A stretch of 42,503 bases of DNA from a virus, in the IMG/VR virus record IMGVR_UViG_3300025655_000077, positions 1 to 42,503 of that record. One strand, given 5' to 3'. Every line of letters starts with the position of its first letter. The stretch's first letter is position 1. Positions 12,591 to 20,219 of the stretch are shown one piece after another. A program made the translations under genes and the position numbers. The notes beneath the pieces were generated by a model. It saw only the letters and a list, made by a program, of their open reading frames with translations. It was not told the origin of the DNA and did no database searches.

Positions 12591-15500
12591 ATGCTAATGA
12601 ACCTGGTGTTGCTCTGTTGAAATGATAACCTTCAGGCATAAACTTAGACCTACGAAATGCTCTGACTTGAGTGCCAGCTGAATATGAAGTGTCTATCATT
12701 GAAGACTCACGCCACTGCTGATCATCATTCATTACCTGATTCTTTTGTTCTACAGGTTTTTCTTGCTGCTGAGGTTCAGGTTGTTCGGTAGGTGCAGGTG
12801 TAGTATTTCTCTCAACAATATCATCTGCTATTCTTGTCTTGTTAGATACAACTCTTAAGCCTGTTCCATCTGCTCGTATACCACCGTTCAATTCACCTTC
12901 GTTGATTTTAGCTAAAGTATCACCTCGTGCGTTTACAACAGACAGATTGTCTTTTTCTGGTATGAAACCACCGAGAGCCATTTCTGGTGCTTCTTCTTCC
13001 ATTGCCGCTGTTGCAATAGATGCATCTTTTTTCATTTCTTCTGCTATCTGTTTAATTTCTTCAACATTTTCTCTGACTGCTTTTGCCATCACAGAACCTT
13101 CTGGTGTTTTCTTAGGATCCATGAAAGGACGACCATCATCATTCTGTATTTCACCGTGACCGTAAACACTGTTCAAAGCATCTTCTGACATTTTGCCCGT
13201 AGCTATCAGTTCAGCAAGATATTTTCTTGTTGCATCTTGTTTCGCAGCAGAATCAGAACCTATCGTAACAATACCAAGAGCATTTGTATTGTTCAACTCT
13301 GTGCCTATTTCCTTTGATCTTGGTGTATCCGGATCAGAAGTTTTTCGTATTTGATTTGGACGAACATTTTCAGGTCTAATTTGATGAACTTCAGCTTGTT
13401 CTGTGTAAAGGCTTTTTTGACTTTTTGGTAATTTTTTCCATTCTTGTTCAGTTATTTTATTACCGGATTCGTCTTGATATGTAGAAACAATTGCTGTATT
13501 ATAACCAAATGTAGGCGCTCTAGGATCTTCACCCTTTTGTAACTTTTCTAGAGTTAATGATGTTTTGTGAAATACGACTCCAGCAAGTTCTTCTTTACCT
13601 GCCATAGCTTCTTCGCCGCCTGGCAAATTAGGATTAAGAGTGTTAGGAATAATCATAGAGTTAATACTGCTTGATGCTGTTTGTTCAGTTTCTTCTTGTA
13701 CTATTTGAGGACCTTCAAGTTTTCTTTCACCTATATTAGGTTGATTTAAAAGACCTGAATTAAATCCTCCCGCAACGGCAATTCGACGTTGAATTTCTTG
13801 CTGTTCTTTTGATAATCTAAAACCCTCTAAAAGTTTCAAATCATCTAATGTTACAGGTCTATTTCCTATACCGAGAAAATCATTTTCTGCGTCTGCGACA
13901 TAGTTTGGATTAGTAAATCCTTTGCCAAACTGATATGATTGCATATTTTCAGGAGTTACACCATTATGCTTACCTATTCTAAAATCCATCCAATCTGCTG
14001 CACCATATTTGCCTGATTCTAAACCAGAAAAGGCGCCGCCCCATACAAACTCATCATCCAATTCAGGATAAAGTCTTTGTTGAACTTCCCTCATTTTTTC
14101 TGCCCATAAAGCATATATGTTAGCAGATTGTGGAGTTTGATATGATGCAATAGGCACACCAGCTTCATCAAATAACTGAGTATCAACTGCTAATCCTTTT
14201 GCATGTGCGCCATCATTTCTTTTACCAGAAAACAATCTCACTCTCAAAGGAAATTCTTCAGCAGCAATTTTAGCAATTTCAGCAAGTCTAGGATCTACTC
14301 CTTTCATATTTCCTGTTATCTTAAACTGCTCAGAGGAATCTTCATATGAAACTTTTGTGCCACTTGACGATGTTGGCGATTCTAATTCATATGTTTCTTT
14401 GACAAGAGCATTAGCGAACTGCTGTTGTTCTTGCGCTTTCAGTCTTCTACGAATTTCTTCAGGACTTTCATCTGTTGTTCCTGTAGTTGGTGGCTGATAA
14501 GCTTGATGAGTCTTATCTACACTTTCCCAGTGTTTAGCTAGTTGCTCTGGATGTCTTAAAGGTTCAAAGTACGCGGCGCCGCCCCTATATCCACCATATG
14601 TGCCAGCTCCGTTTCCTCTACCTGCAATCGCTCCAGATTTAGGAATAAATTTTTCCCATTGTTTAGCCATTGCTTCAATTTGCACATTAGGATCATAAAC
14701 ATTTCCAGAAACTCCATAACGTTTAAGATCATCCTCTCTAAACTGATACATACCACCTCTGTAACCATTTCCTGGTTTAACATGCAGAGATGATTCTTGT
14801 TTACCTAGTGCAAGAGCGAGTCTAGCCCATTCTTGAGGACTACCTGTTTTAACACCAAATGCTTCACCATCTGATGGCACAAAACCATTCAACGTTGAAT
14901 TTGAAAATCTTTGCACTAAAGCAGCGTATAATTGATCTTGATTAACAAATCCTTTTTTATTAGGTACCAGTCTGTCTACAGGACCTGAAGTTCTGGCTAA
15001 TTTTTTCAAGTCTTCATCACTCATGGTATCATATTTTGATTCCATTCTTTTAATCAGAGTCTTACCTTCTTCTGTTTCGGTTCTTTGTAGTCCTGCATTT
15101 TTCAATTCATCGTCAGAAAGCTTCTGAAGATATTTGACTCTTTTATCATTAGCCAATATACCTGTGCCAATAGAAGAATATATGTTATCAACATCAATAC
15201 CTCTTTTTAGCAAATTCTTTTTCATCTCTTCTAATGTGGGTTGAGGAGTACCGGCAGGTCGTGCTGTAGAAGATGTTTCAGCTTCACCTGTATATCCTGG
15301 TCTAGCGGTGCCTTGATATCCACCTCGTGTTTGATTCCATGACATACCACCGCCAGCCAGTTTCGCTTCAATGTTCTTTGTCACAAAGTTGGAAACATCT
15401 GGTATTGCGTCTCTGTAATAGCTAGGAAAAGCCTTTGCGACTTCAATAGGCGTCAATGAGTTCAGGATCATCTGAATGAAACTGCTATCTGTCTTTGCTG

Positions 15501-15591
15501 CGGTAACTCTGTCTCTCACAGGTATACGGAGCAAATCAGACATTTTGAGTGTGTTTTGTTCGCCAGTTCTAGCTAAAGGATTTACTGCCAT
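12589..15591 (-). CDS. multi-domain tail-associated peptidoglycan hydrolase
   Basis: The protein has 1000 residues. Three enzyme-like regions are visible. The first (about 240-360) is a lytic-transglycosylase type with LALALGKQESSLH (the Glu is the likely acid), GYRGGMYQFREDDL and Gly-rich YGGYRGG. The second (about 430-545) is like M15/VanY peptidases: RLFSGKRNDGAHAKGLAVD, then ADWMDFRIG. The third (about 668-835) is like Amidase_2/PGRP: GVVFHKTS, NTNALGIVTIG and YGHGEIQ with DPKKTPEG. Low-complexity linkers separate them. It would cut glycan strands, peptides and the amide bond during DNA entry. It directly follows the gp26/gp51 chaperone pair, where many phages encode their tape measure, so a combined tape-measure role is possible. 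Confidence 0.72.
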   Translation of the reverse strand: MAVNPLARTGEQNTLKMSDLLRIPVRDRVTAAKTDSSFIQMILNSLTPIEVAKAFPSYYRDAIPDVSNFVTKNIEAKLAGGGMSWNQTRGGYQGTARPGYTGEAETSSTARPAGTPQPTLEEMKKNLLKRGIDVDNIYSSIGTGILANDKRVKYLQKLSDDELKNAGLQRTETEEGKTLIKRMESKYDTMSDEDLKKLARTSGPVDRLVPNKKGFVNQDQLYAALVQRFSNSTLNGFVPSDGEAFGVKTGSPQEWARLALALGKQESSLHVKPGNGYRGGMYQFREDDLKRYGVSGNVYDPNVQIEAMAKQWEKFIPKSGAIAGRGNGAGTYGGYRGGAAYFEPLRHPEQLAKHWESVDKTHQAYQPPTTGTTDESPEEIRRRLKAQEQQQFANALVKETYELESPTSSSGTKVSYEDSSEQFKITGNMKGVDPRLAEIAKIAAEEFPLRVRLFSGKRNDGAHAKGLAVDTQLFDEAGVPIASYQTPQSANIYALWAEKMREVQQRLYPELDDEFVWGGAFSGLESGKYGAADWMDFRIGKHNGVTPENMQSYQFGKGFTNPNYVADAENDFLGIGNRPVTLDDLKLLEGFRLSKEQQEIQRRIAVAGGFNSGLLNQPNIGERKLEGPQIVQEETEQTASSSINSMIIPNTLNPNLPGGEEAMAGKEELAGVVFHKTSLTLEKLQKGEDPRAPTFGYNTAIVSTYQDESGNKITEQEWKKLPKSQKSLYTEQAEVHQIRPENVRPNQIRKTSDPDTPRSKEIGTELNNTNALGIVTIGSDSAAKQDATRKYLAELIATGKMSEDALNSVYGHGEIQNDDGRPFMDPKKTPEGSVMAKAVRENVEEIKQIAEEMKKDASIATAAMEEEAPEMALGGFIPEKDNLSVVNARGDTLAKINEGELNGGIRADGTGLRVVSNKTRIADDIVERNTTPAPTEQPEPQQQEKPVEQKNQVMNDDQQWRESSMIDTSYSAGTQVRAFRRSKFMPEGYHFNRATPGSLA

Positions 15592-15593
15592 TT

Positions 15594-15803
15594 CTATCTT
15601 CTCTTAATAACTCTTGCTTTGTTTGCTGCTTCTTGGTCGCGTCTTTCTTCTTCTTTTCTCTTCAAATGTTCAGACAACAAGTCAATGTATATGAACTTTT
15701 CCCAAGGCATCATATTTTCAAGTTCAGCTAGTGAGTATTTGTGAAACTGAACCATAGAGAACATAGTCTTATAGAAGTTTCGGATGTCATCATAGCTGAA
15801 CAT
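15594..15803 (-). CDS. 51: gp51-like baseplate hub/tail assembly chaperone
   Basis: The protein has 69 residues: a helical start (YDDIRNFYKTMFSMVQFHKYSLAELENMMPWEKFIYID, read in parts) and a very charged tail (KRKEEERRDQEAANKARVIKRR). The ELENMMPWEKFIY-type block is typical of the downstream member of tail assembly chaperone pairs. T4 gp51 is a longer hub assembly protein at the same map position. The ATG shares one base with the upstream stop (TAATG). It can also be made as a -1 frameshift extension of gp26. Confidence 0.62.
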   Translation of the reverse strand: MFSYDDIRNFYKTMFSMVQFHKYSLAELENMMPWEKFIYIDLLSEHLKRKEEERRDQEAANKARVIKRR

Positions 15804-16525
15804 TACTGAAAAAAACTTACGAAATCATTATACCTCACTGAATGTGTCTTGCCACATTTTGTGCAATTGCCACTACCGATAACTTCAAAGTATGGAAAGT
15901 TCTTTGTGAACTCTTCAAGCTTCATAAACTGTTCGTTTGTCAGACTTTCAACAAGACTTGCCATCTCATCTGGTGTCATATCTTTGCTGGTATAATACTG
16001 CCCTTTTGTAAAGACACGCTCAATACATGCAGCTACGATCTTGATTGTCTTTTCTATGCTTGTGTCTTTCTCGGTTATAGACTTGATGACAGAGTATGAC
16101 GGATATTTCATTCGGAAAATCAGATCATCATTGAACGCTATATCCATTTCTATGCTATCGTCTTTGACAACAGCAATATTGGAAATGTCTAAGTCTACCT
16201 TGAACTTGCCACCACATTCAATTCCGTCAGTCTTAGTCAGACACACATATCCAACGCTGATCTTTTCTCCGACAGATTTTGCTCTGAGAGCGATGAACAG
16301 ATAATCCACATCAAAGAATGGCAGAGTATCAATGTTCACATCTTTGGAAATCAAGCAATTATTGATGACTTGCTTTGTCGTTTTGATTATTTCCTGTGCA
16401 TCATCTGTACTGACAGCCATCAATAGCAGCTTCTCTTCTTTTACCAGAAACGGTCTGACTTTAACTTCTTTTCCGTTTGAGGGTAGTTTCAAATCATATG
16501 TTGGTACATCAATTGTAGGTATCAT
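15803..16525 (-). CDS. 26: gp26-like baseplate hub assembly protein
   Basis: The protein has 240 residues (T4: 208) and matches the T4 baseplate protein family: LKLPSNGKEVKVRPFLVKEEKLLLMA, then repeated Ile/Val-rich segments and TIKIVAACIERVF. Four Cys residues (95, 104, 221, 224), two of them as CTKC near the C-terminus, could form a zinc site. In T4 it helps assemble the hub. The last codons, AGT TTT TTT CAG, hold a slippery site in -1 register with gp51. AGAGG precedes the start. Confidence 0.8.
   Translation of the reverse strand: MIPTIDVPTYDLKLPSNGKEVKVRPFLVKEEKLLLMAVSTDDAQEIIKTTKQVINNCLISKDVNIDTLPFFDVDYLFIALRAKSVGEKISVGYVCLTKTDGIECGGKFKVDLDISNIAVVKDDSIEMDIAFNDDLIFRMKYPSYSVIKSITEKDTSIEKTIKIVAACIERVFTKGQYYTSKDMTPDEMASLVESLTNEQFMKLEEFTKNFPYFEVIGSGNCTKCGKTHSVRYNDFVSFFQ
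15809..15815 (-). other. predicted -1 ribosomal frameshift site (T TTT TTT)
   Basis: On the minus strand the gp26 frame reads AGT TTT TTT CAG TAA. The seven T have the X XXY YYZ phasing. Slipping back one base continues TCA GTA ATG TTC, that is, straight into gp51 in frame. The product would be gp26 residues 1-239, then Ser-Val, then all 69 residues of gp51 (about 310 residues). No strong downstream stem-loop is obvious by eye. Confidence 0.6.
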
Positions 16526-16542
16526 AAAATATCCTCTGATAA

Positions 16543-17259
16543 TTATCTAATAAAACTGATAGGTGTTCTCTTACCGCCTTGAGCAGTGCTGACAATATTT
16601 TGCTTGCCGTCAACAAAAGTATTGCCTGATGCTGCTGGTTCTTTATCACGACCAACTCTCAGCCACTTGAAGTATGTGAATGTCACTGCAAGTCTCTGAT
16701 ACTGATCGTCAGCCCATGTCATTGGCTGCGGATTGACATTGACTGGATATGCTTTTCTCAGTGTAATACGATATGTTTCTTTTGCATTACCGGTACCACC
16801 GGTTTGAGGAAGACCTTGATTAGGATCAGTATCATATTCTCCTTCATACTCTGTTATCTGTCTTATCTGAATGTCAGTTGCATATTCATCTCTGAACTTG
16901 AAATCAAAGCTGTTTGTCGGATTGATATATTCCATCCAATCATCAAAGAATTTTCTCTCGCGCGATTCGGAACGACACAAAAAAGTCATTGTAGTGTCTT
17001 CATATTGTGTCTGATATGGCAACTTATGACTTGGACCATAGTATCTTGCGTCTACAGACATAAAAGCACGACCAGGCATTTCAGCAGCTTCGCATAGATA
17101 TACAAGTTCACTTCCCATCGTAGCCCAATTGTCTAATAGCCCAATCGGAATATTGATAAAAACAGCAAATCTAGCAGACTTGGCCAGACCGCCGTAATCA
17201 CCCATATTAGATAATGCAGCAGGCATACCCAGATTGGTTAATTTATTGGATAAATCCAT
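16543..17259 (-). CDS. 54: gp54-like baseplate tail-tube initiator
   Basis: The protein has 238 residues with the gp19/gp54 tube-like fold pattern: ARFAVFINIPIG, CEAAEMPGRAFMSVDARYYGP, LPYQTQYEDTTMTFLCRS, then a long beta region ending VTFTYFKWLRVG. In T4, gp54 and gp48 sit on the hub and start polymerisation of the gp19 tail tube. T4 gp54 has 320 residues, so this one is short. The main tube protein gp19 has the same fold, but placement inside the baseplate block and the partner gp48 across the divergent junction favour gp54. Confidence 0.78.
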   Translation of the reverse strand: MDLSNKLTNLGMPAALSNMGDYGGLAKSARFAVFINIPIGLLDNWATMGSELVYLCEAAEMPGRAFMSVDARYYGPSHKLPYQTQYEDTTMTFLCRSESRERKFFDDWMEYINPTNSFDFKFRDEYATDIQIRQITEYEGEYDTDPNQGLPQTGGTGNAKETYRITLRKAYPVNVNPQPMTWADDQYQRLAVTFTYFKWLRVGRDKEPAASGNTFVDGKQNIVSTAQGGKRTPISFIR

Positions 17260-17263
17260 TTTC

Positions 17264-17770
17264 TTATGTCTTTCTAATGAATAGTTCTAGTGATAGTTGG
17301 GAAGCTTTGTCCCATTCTGTAGCTGGTATTTCAATAAATTTGGAACGAACATGCCCATACAAGTATCGTTTTACTGTAGGTCCTATGATAGACTTGACGT
17401 TTCTGGTAGAACTCAACAAATCATATGATATTTGCAATCTGGTTCTAGCAGTATAGTTTCTTGCGGTAGCATACTCTTGCAATCTGTTCAGCAAATTCAT
17501 TCTTTGATCAGGATCAAGATAGTGAATATTAAGACCGAGAAAACCGTCATTGTATTGTTCTATAGGAAATACCATCGGATAAACATCATAGACAGGAAGC
17601 TTGTCTTTCGTCTTGGGATCATACTTGAAAAAGAACATACGCCCAATAGTCGTGGTACCACGCTGTTGCCCTTCCATCTGCATCATACGATTACGCATGG
17701 AAGAAGCAGATCGTGCTTTTTCTGTCATCCAGTCAAATAGTTCTTTTGGTGTGTATCTTTTTATAGCCAT
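17264..17770 (-). CDS. 2: probable gp2-like DNA end protector / head completion protein
   Basis: The protein has 168 residues. The central block FFKYDPKTKDKLPVYDVYPMV, then DGFLGLNIHYLDP, is a strong and recognisable signature. The C-terminal block RYLYGHVRSKFIEIPATEWDKA also matches proteins I recall as DNA end protector (gp2) in T4-like phages. The neighbouring gp4 supports this: in T4, genes 2 and 4 are adjacent and both act in head completion. T4 gp2 is longer (274 residues). There is no Shine-Dalgarno sequence. A late box lies five bases from the ATG, so the mRNA may be leaderless. Another structural role is possible. Confidence 0.55.
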   Translation of the reverse strand: MAIKRYTPKELFDWMTEKARSASSMRNRMMQMEGQQRGTTTIGRMFFFKYDPKTKDKLPVYDVYPMVFPIEQYNDGFLGLNIHYLDPDQRMNLLNRLQEYATARNYTARTRLQISYDLLSSTRNVKSIIGPTVKRYLYGHVRSKFIEIPATEWDKASQLSLELFIRKT

Positions 17771-17775
17771 ATGAT

Positions 17776-17783
17776 TATTTATG
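17776..17783 (-). promoter_or_regulatory. T4-type late promoter box (CATAAATA), minus strand
   Basis: CATAAATA on the minus strand is followed by exactly five bases (ATCAT) and the ATG at 17770. With T4 late spacing, transcription would start at the start codon. It would drive the minus-strand block from the gp2-like gene to the tail lysin. Confidence 0.6.
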
Positions 17784-17792
17784 CGAATTTAC

Positions 17793-17821
17793 TTGACAAG
17801 TGCTTGACATAGCTGTATTAT
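17793..17821 (+). promoter_or_regulatory. strong promoter antisense to gp4, TTGACA-17-TATTAT
   Basis: TTGACA (17793-17798) and TATTAT (17816-17821) have the same bases and spacing as the gp32 promoter, including the flanking ac and ag. The -10 element lies inside a dyad, CATAGC (17808-17813) and GCTATG (17823-17828). It sits in the 80-base gap between gp4 and the gp2-like gene but points the other way. The product would be an antisense RNA across gp4, reading on towards gp48. Confidence 0.5.
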
Positions 17822-17850
17822 GGCTATGCCAGCGATGATAAGCACTACTG

Positions 17851-18285
17851 TTATATACCTAATTCATCTTCAGTGATTAGACGAAACGACCAACCTCTAT
17901 CAAGACAGTATTCAGTGGCTGACTTCCACTTAGCTTGATTCCTACCCCAAGTCATTACCTCAGTGATATACTGCTTAGTTATACGCTTTTTCTTCTTAGG
18001 TTCCCTTGTCTCTTTCTTAGGTTTGACTTCCCATAGCATGGTTTGAATACTTCCATCTTTCATTCTTGCTTTGACAAGAAAGTCTGGAAAATATCTGTGA
18101 CGCTTATTATCTGTTGGGCATATGTAAGGTATAGCAATTTCTTCACTGCTCCATTCTAAAACAGCGGTATTATCATCTAAATATTTCATAACTCTGAGTT
18201 CCCACAACGAACGATAAATGATGTTCGTGGGATCACCTTTGTATTTTTGGTAGTTTTTGGGTGAGAATTTGCCTTTGTATGCCAT
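17851..18285 (-). CDS. 4: gp4-like head completion nuclease-fold protein
   Basis: The protein has 144 residues (T4 gp4: 150), starting MAYKGKFSPKNYQKYKG. Conserved blocks are YRSLWELRVMKYLD, then HRYFPDFLVKARMKDG and LWEVKPKKE. Together they give the E...D...E-x-K arrangement of a PD-(D/E)XK-like fold seen in the gp4 (gp50) head completion family. It acts after DNA packaging, when the neck is attached. The frame is open 53 codons further upstream, but that part would overlap the divergent gp48 gene, so I start at 18285. Confidence 0.87.
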   Translation of the reverse strand: MAYKGKFSPKNYQKYKGDPTNIIYRSLWELRVMKYLDDNTAVLEWSSEEIAIPYICPTDNKRHRYFPDFLVKARMKDGSIQTMLWEVKPKKETREPKKKKRITKQYITEVMTWGRNQAKWKSATEYCLDRGWSFRLITEDELGI

Positions 18286-18292
18286 ATAAATA
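18285..18292 (+). promoter_or_regulatory. T4-type late promoter box (TATAAATA) for gp48 onward
   Basis: This is a perfect match to the T4 late consensus. It lies in the 34-base gap between the divergent gp4 and gp48 genes. The start would be near 18298, with AGGAA in the leader before the ATG at 18320. It probably drives gp48, gp53, gp27 and the gp5 genes. Confidence 0.8.
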
Positions 18293-18319
18293 TATAGAAA
18301 ACAATTACAGGAACTAAAA

Positions 18320-19315
18320 ATGGCTTTACCGATTTTTCCTCTAGTTTTAGGAGGTGCTGCATTAGCAAGATACTTTGAAGAAGATATTTTTCGTGGTCTT
18401 ACTGATGCTAGTGGTGATCTTGAACAAACGAGATATGACTTCAATTACAGAGTTTTTCCAAGTGATTTAGGCGAAGAAGATAACGATCATTATATGATTA
18501 TCAATATTAATATTCCATATAGCGGTTTGTCTGGCGGTCCATTAGGTTCAACTGCAATTGTTGAGGCTCTTACTACAGGTACAGAAACTGGCGACTTTTC
18601 AAAAGTTGATTTGTTGAGATTTGGTAATGATCCGTCACTCGGTGGATTCTTAGGTGATCTTTTATCAGGTGATAAGACAGCTCTTTACAGAGGAACAAAA
18701 AGAATAGCTGAGTCTATTGCTCTCCATATGCCTAACGGCGGTCTTGTTTACACGGAAGACAATAAATATGAAGAGGTATCTATGACTGCAATGGCAGGTT
18801 CTTTTATTTCTGGTGTAGCAGGTGTAATAGATAGCGCGTTAGGAACTAATGGTGCGCTAACAAAAGTTGTTGATGGTATAGGTAGCGCAGTCACTACTGG
18901 CGCTAAACTGGCTGGTTATCCTATCAATCCGCAGGTTGAGGTTCTCTTTGCGACAAGACCTATGAGAGAATGGATGTTTGAAGTTTTACTTGCACCAAGA
19001 AATGAAAAAGAGAGCGAAACTGTGCGTGAAATCATCAGAACAATGAGACTGTATTCAGCACCAGAGTTGACTGGTGCAGGTTTCTTTCTTATTCCTCCAG
19101 CGGAATTTGACATTACATTCTATCGTGCAGGCAAAGAAAATGAATACCTGCCACGCATCAATACATGCGTTCTGAAGAGATTTGAAGTAGACTATGCACC
19201 AGCAGAAGGCAAATACAGCACATTTAGCACAGGTGCGCCAGTCGTTGTTCGTATGAGTATGAATTTCCAAGAAGTAGAGATGCTCCACAAGAAGAGAGTT
19301 GCACAAGGATTCTAA
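18320..19315 (+). CDS. 48: gp48-like baseplate tail-tube cap protein
   Basis: The protein has 331 residues (T4: 364). The N-terminus is membrane-like and Gly/Ala-rich (LPIFPLVLGGAALARYF), as in gp48 proteins. The C-terminal half carries VEVLFATRPMREWMFEVLLAPRNEKE, then FLIPPAEFDITFY and LKRFEVDYAPAEG, which is the tube-like domain. With gp54 it forms the platform on the hub for tail-tube growth. A perfect late promoter and an AGGAA element precede it, and the stop overlaps the gp53 start. Confidence 0.88.
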   Translation: MALPIFPLVLGGAALARYFEEDIFRGLTDASGDLEQTRYDFNYRVFPSDLGEEDNDHYMIININIPYSGLSGGPLGSTAIVEALTTGTETGDFSKVDLLRFGNDPSLGGFLGDLLSGDKTALYRGTKRIAESIALHMPNGGLVYTEDNKYEEVSMTAMAGSFISGVAGVIDSALGTNGALTKVVDGIGSAVTTGAKLAGYPINPQVEVLFATRPMREWMFEVLLAPRNEKESETVREIIRTMRLYSAPELTGAGFFLIPPAEFDITFYRAGKENEYLPRINTCVLKRFEVDYAPAEGKYSTFSTGAPVVVRMSMNFQEVEMLHKKRVAQGF

Positions 19316-20214
19316 TGGCCAGCTTTTTAGACAAATTTCCACTAATTCGCTATACAGTTGACAAGAAACTGCTGAGTGAGTATGATTCAGCAAGAAATCT
19401 GTTATTCCGTGTTCGTGTCATCAAAGAAATTATGAATGGCAATTTGGACACTTACTATAAGTACATCATAAAAGACGAAGAAACACCAGATGATCTTGCT
19501 GACAAAGTATATGGAAGATCAGATGCACACTGGATAATACTATATGCAAACGATATATACGATCCACAGTATGATTGGCCGATGAGCAATCGTGTATTTG
19601 ACAAGTATATTGAAAAGAAATACGGATCAATTGAGTTTGCAAAGACAAATTATCATCATTACGAAAAAGTAATTACCAGAGAAAATCCTTTTGCTCAGAA
19701 GACTTCAGTAACAACATTTGAAGTCAATGAAGAAATATTGACTGATGGTGTTTTGACGCTGACGAATTATTCAACAGACTATGTACCTGGAGAGATTGTC
19801 TATGCTGGAGTGTCAAATGAATCTAATACCTTTTTCGGTGATGTAATTTCATGGAACAATGCAAACGGCCAGATATTCATAGCAAACAGTTTTGGTCAAG
19901 TAAGTCCATTTCAGTCTCTTACTGGACTGACATCAAACGCAAATAGCACGATTCTTAGAATTGATTCACCATCTGTGCCTATGGATGCGTACAATACACT
20001 GACAGATACGACTGACTTTTCAACATATGTAGTTGCAGGTAAAACAGTATTTGAGACAATATCACGCAATCGAATTACCTATTATGACTATGAACAGCAA
20101 TTGAACGAAAACAGAAGACTTATCAAGATTATTCATCCAAGATACTATCAGCAGATTATCAACGAACTCGAATTGCTTGTAAATACACCACCAAATTATT
20201 TTAGAAGACCCTGA
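19315..20214 (+). CDS. 53: gp53-like baseplate wedge protein with inserted beta domain
   Basis: The protein has 299 residues (T4: 196). Residues 1-120 match gp53: LADKVYGRSDAHWIILYANDIYDPQYDWPMS, followed by a helix FDKYIEKKYGS. The C-terminus (YYDYEQQLNENRRLIKIIHPRYYQQII) is the usual gp53 end. Between them, about residues 128-240 are a Thr/Asn-rich beta region absent from T4, accounting for the extra length. gp53 links wedges around the hub. The start overlaps the gp48 stop. Confidence 0.9.
   Translation: MASFLDKFPLIRYTVDKKLLSEYDSARNLLFRVRVIKEIMNGNLDTYYKYIIKDEETPDDLADKVYGRSDAHWIILYANDIYDPQYDWPMSNRVFDKYIEKKYGSIEFAKTNYHHYEKVITRENPFAQKTSVTTFEVNEEILTDGVLTLTNYSTDYVPGEIVYAGVSNESNTFFGDVISWNNANGQIFIANSFGQVSPFQSLTGLTSNANSTILRIDSPSVPMDAYNTLTDTTDFSTYVVAGKTVFETISRNRITYYDYEQQLNENRRLIKIIHPRYYQQIINELELLVNTPPNYFRRP
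19358..19386 (+). promoter_or_regulatory. possible internal promoter, TTGACA-17-TATGAT
   Basis: TTGACA (19358-19363) and TATGAT (19381-19386) are 17 bases apart inside the gp53 gene. An early-type promoter in a structural gene is not expected, so this may be chance; it is listed because the spacing equals that of the intergenic promoters. Confidence 0.22.
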
Positions 20215-20219
20215 TAATT

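Noticed and set aside
18286-18444. N-terminal extension of gp4 by 53 codons
   Set aside because: It would overlap the divergent gp48 gene and its promoter, and the protein family starts at MAYKGKFSPKNYQ.
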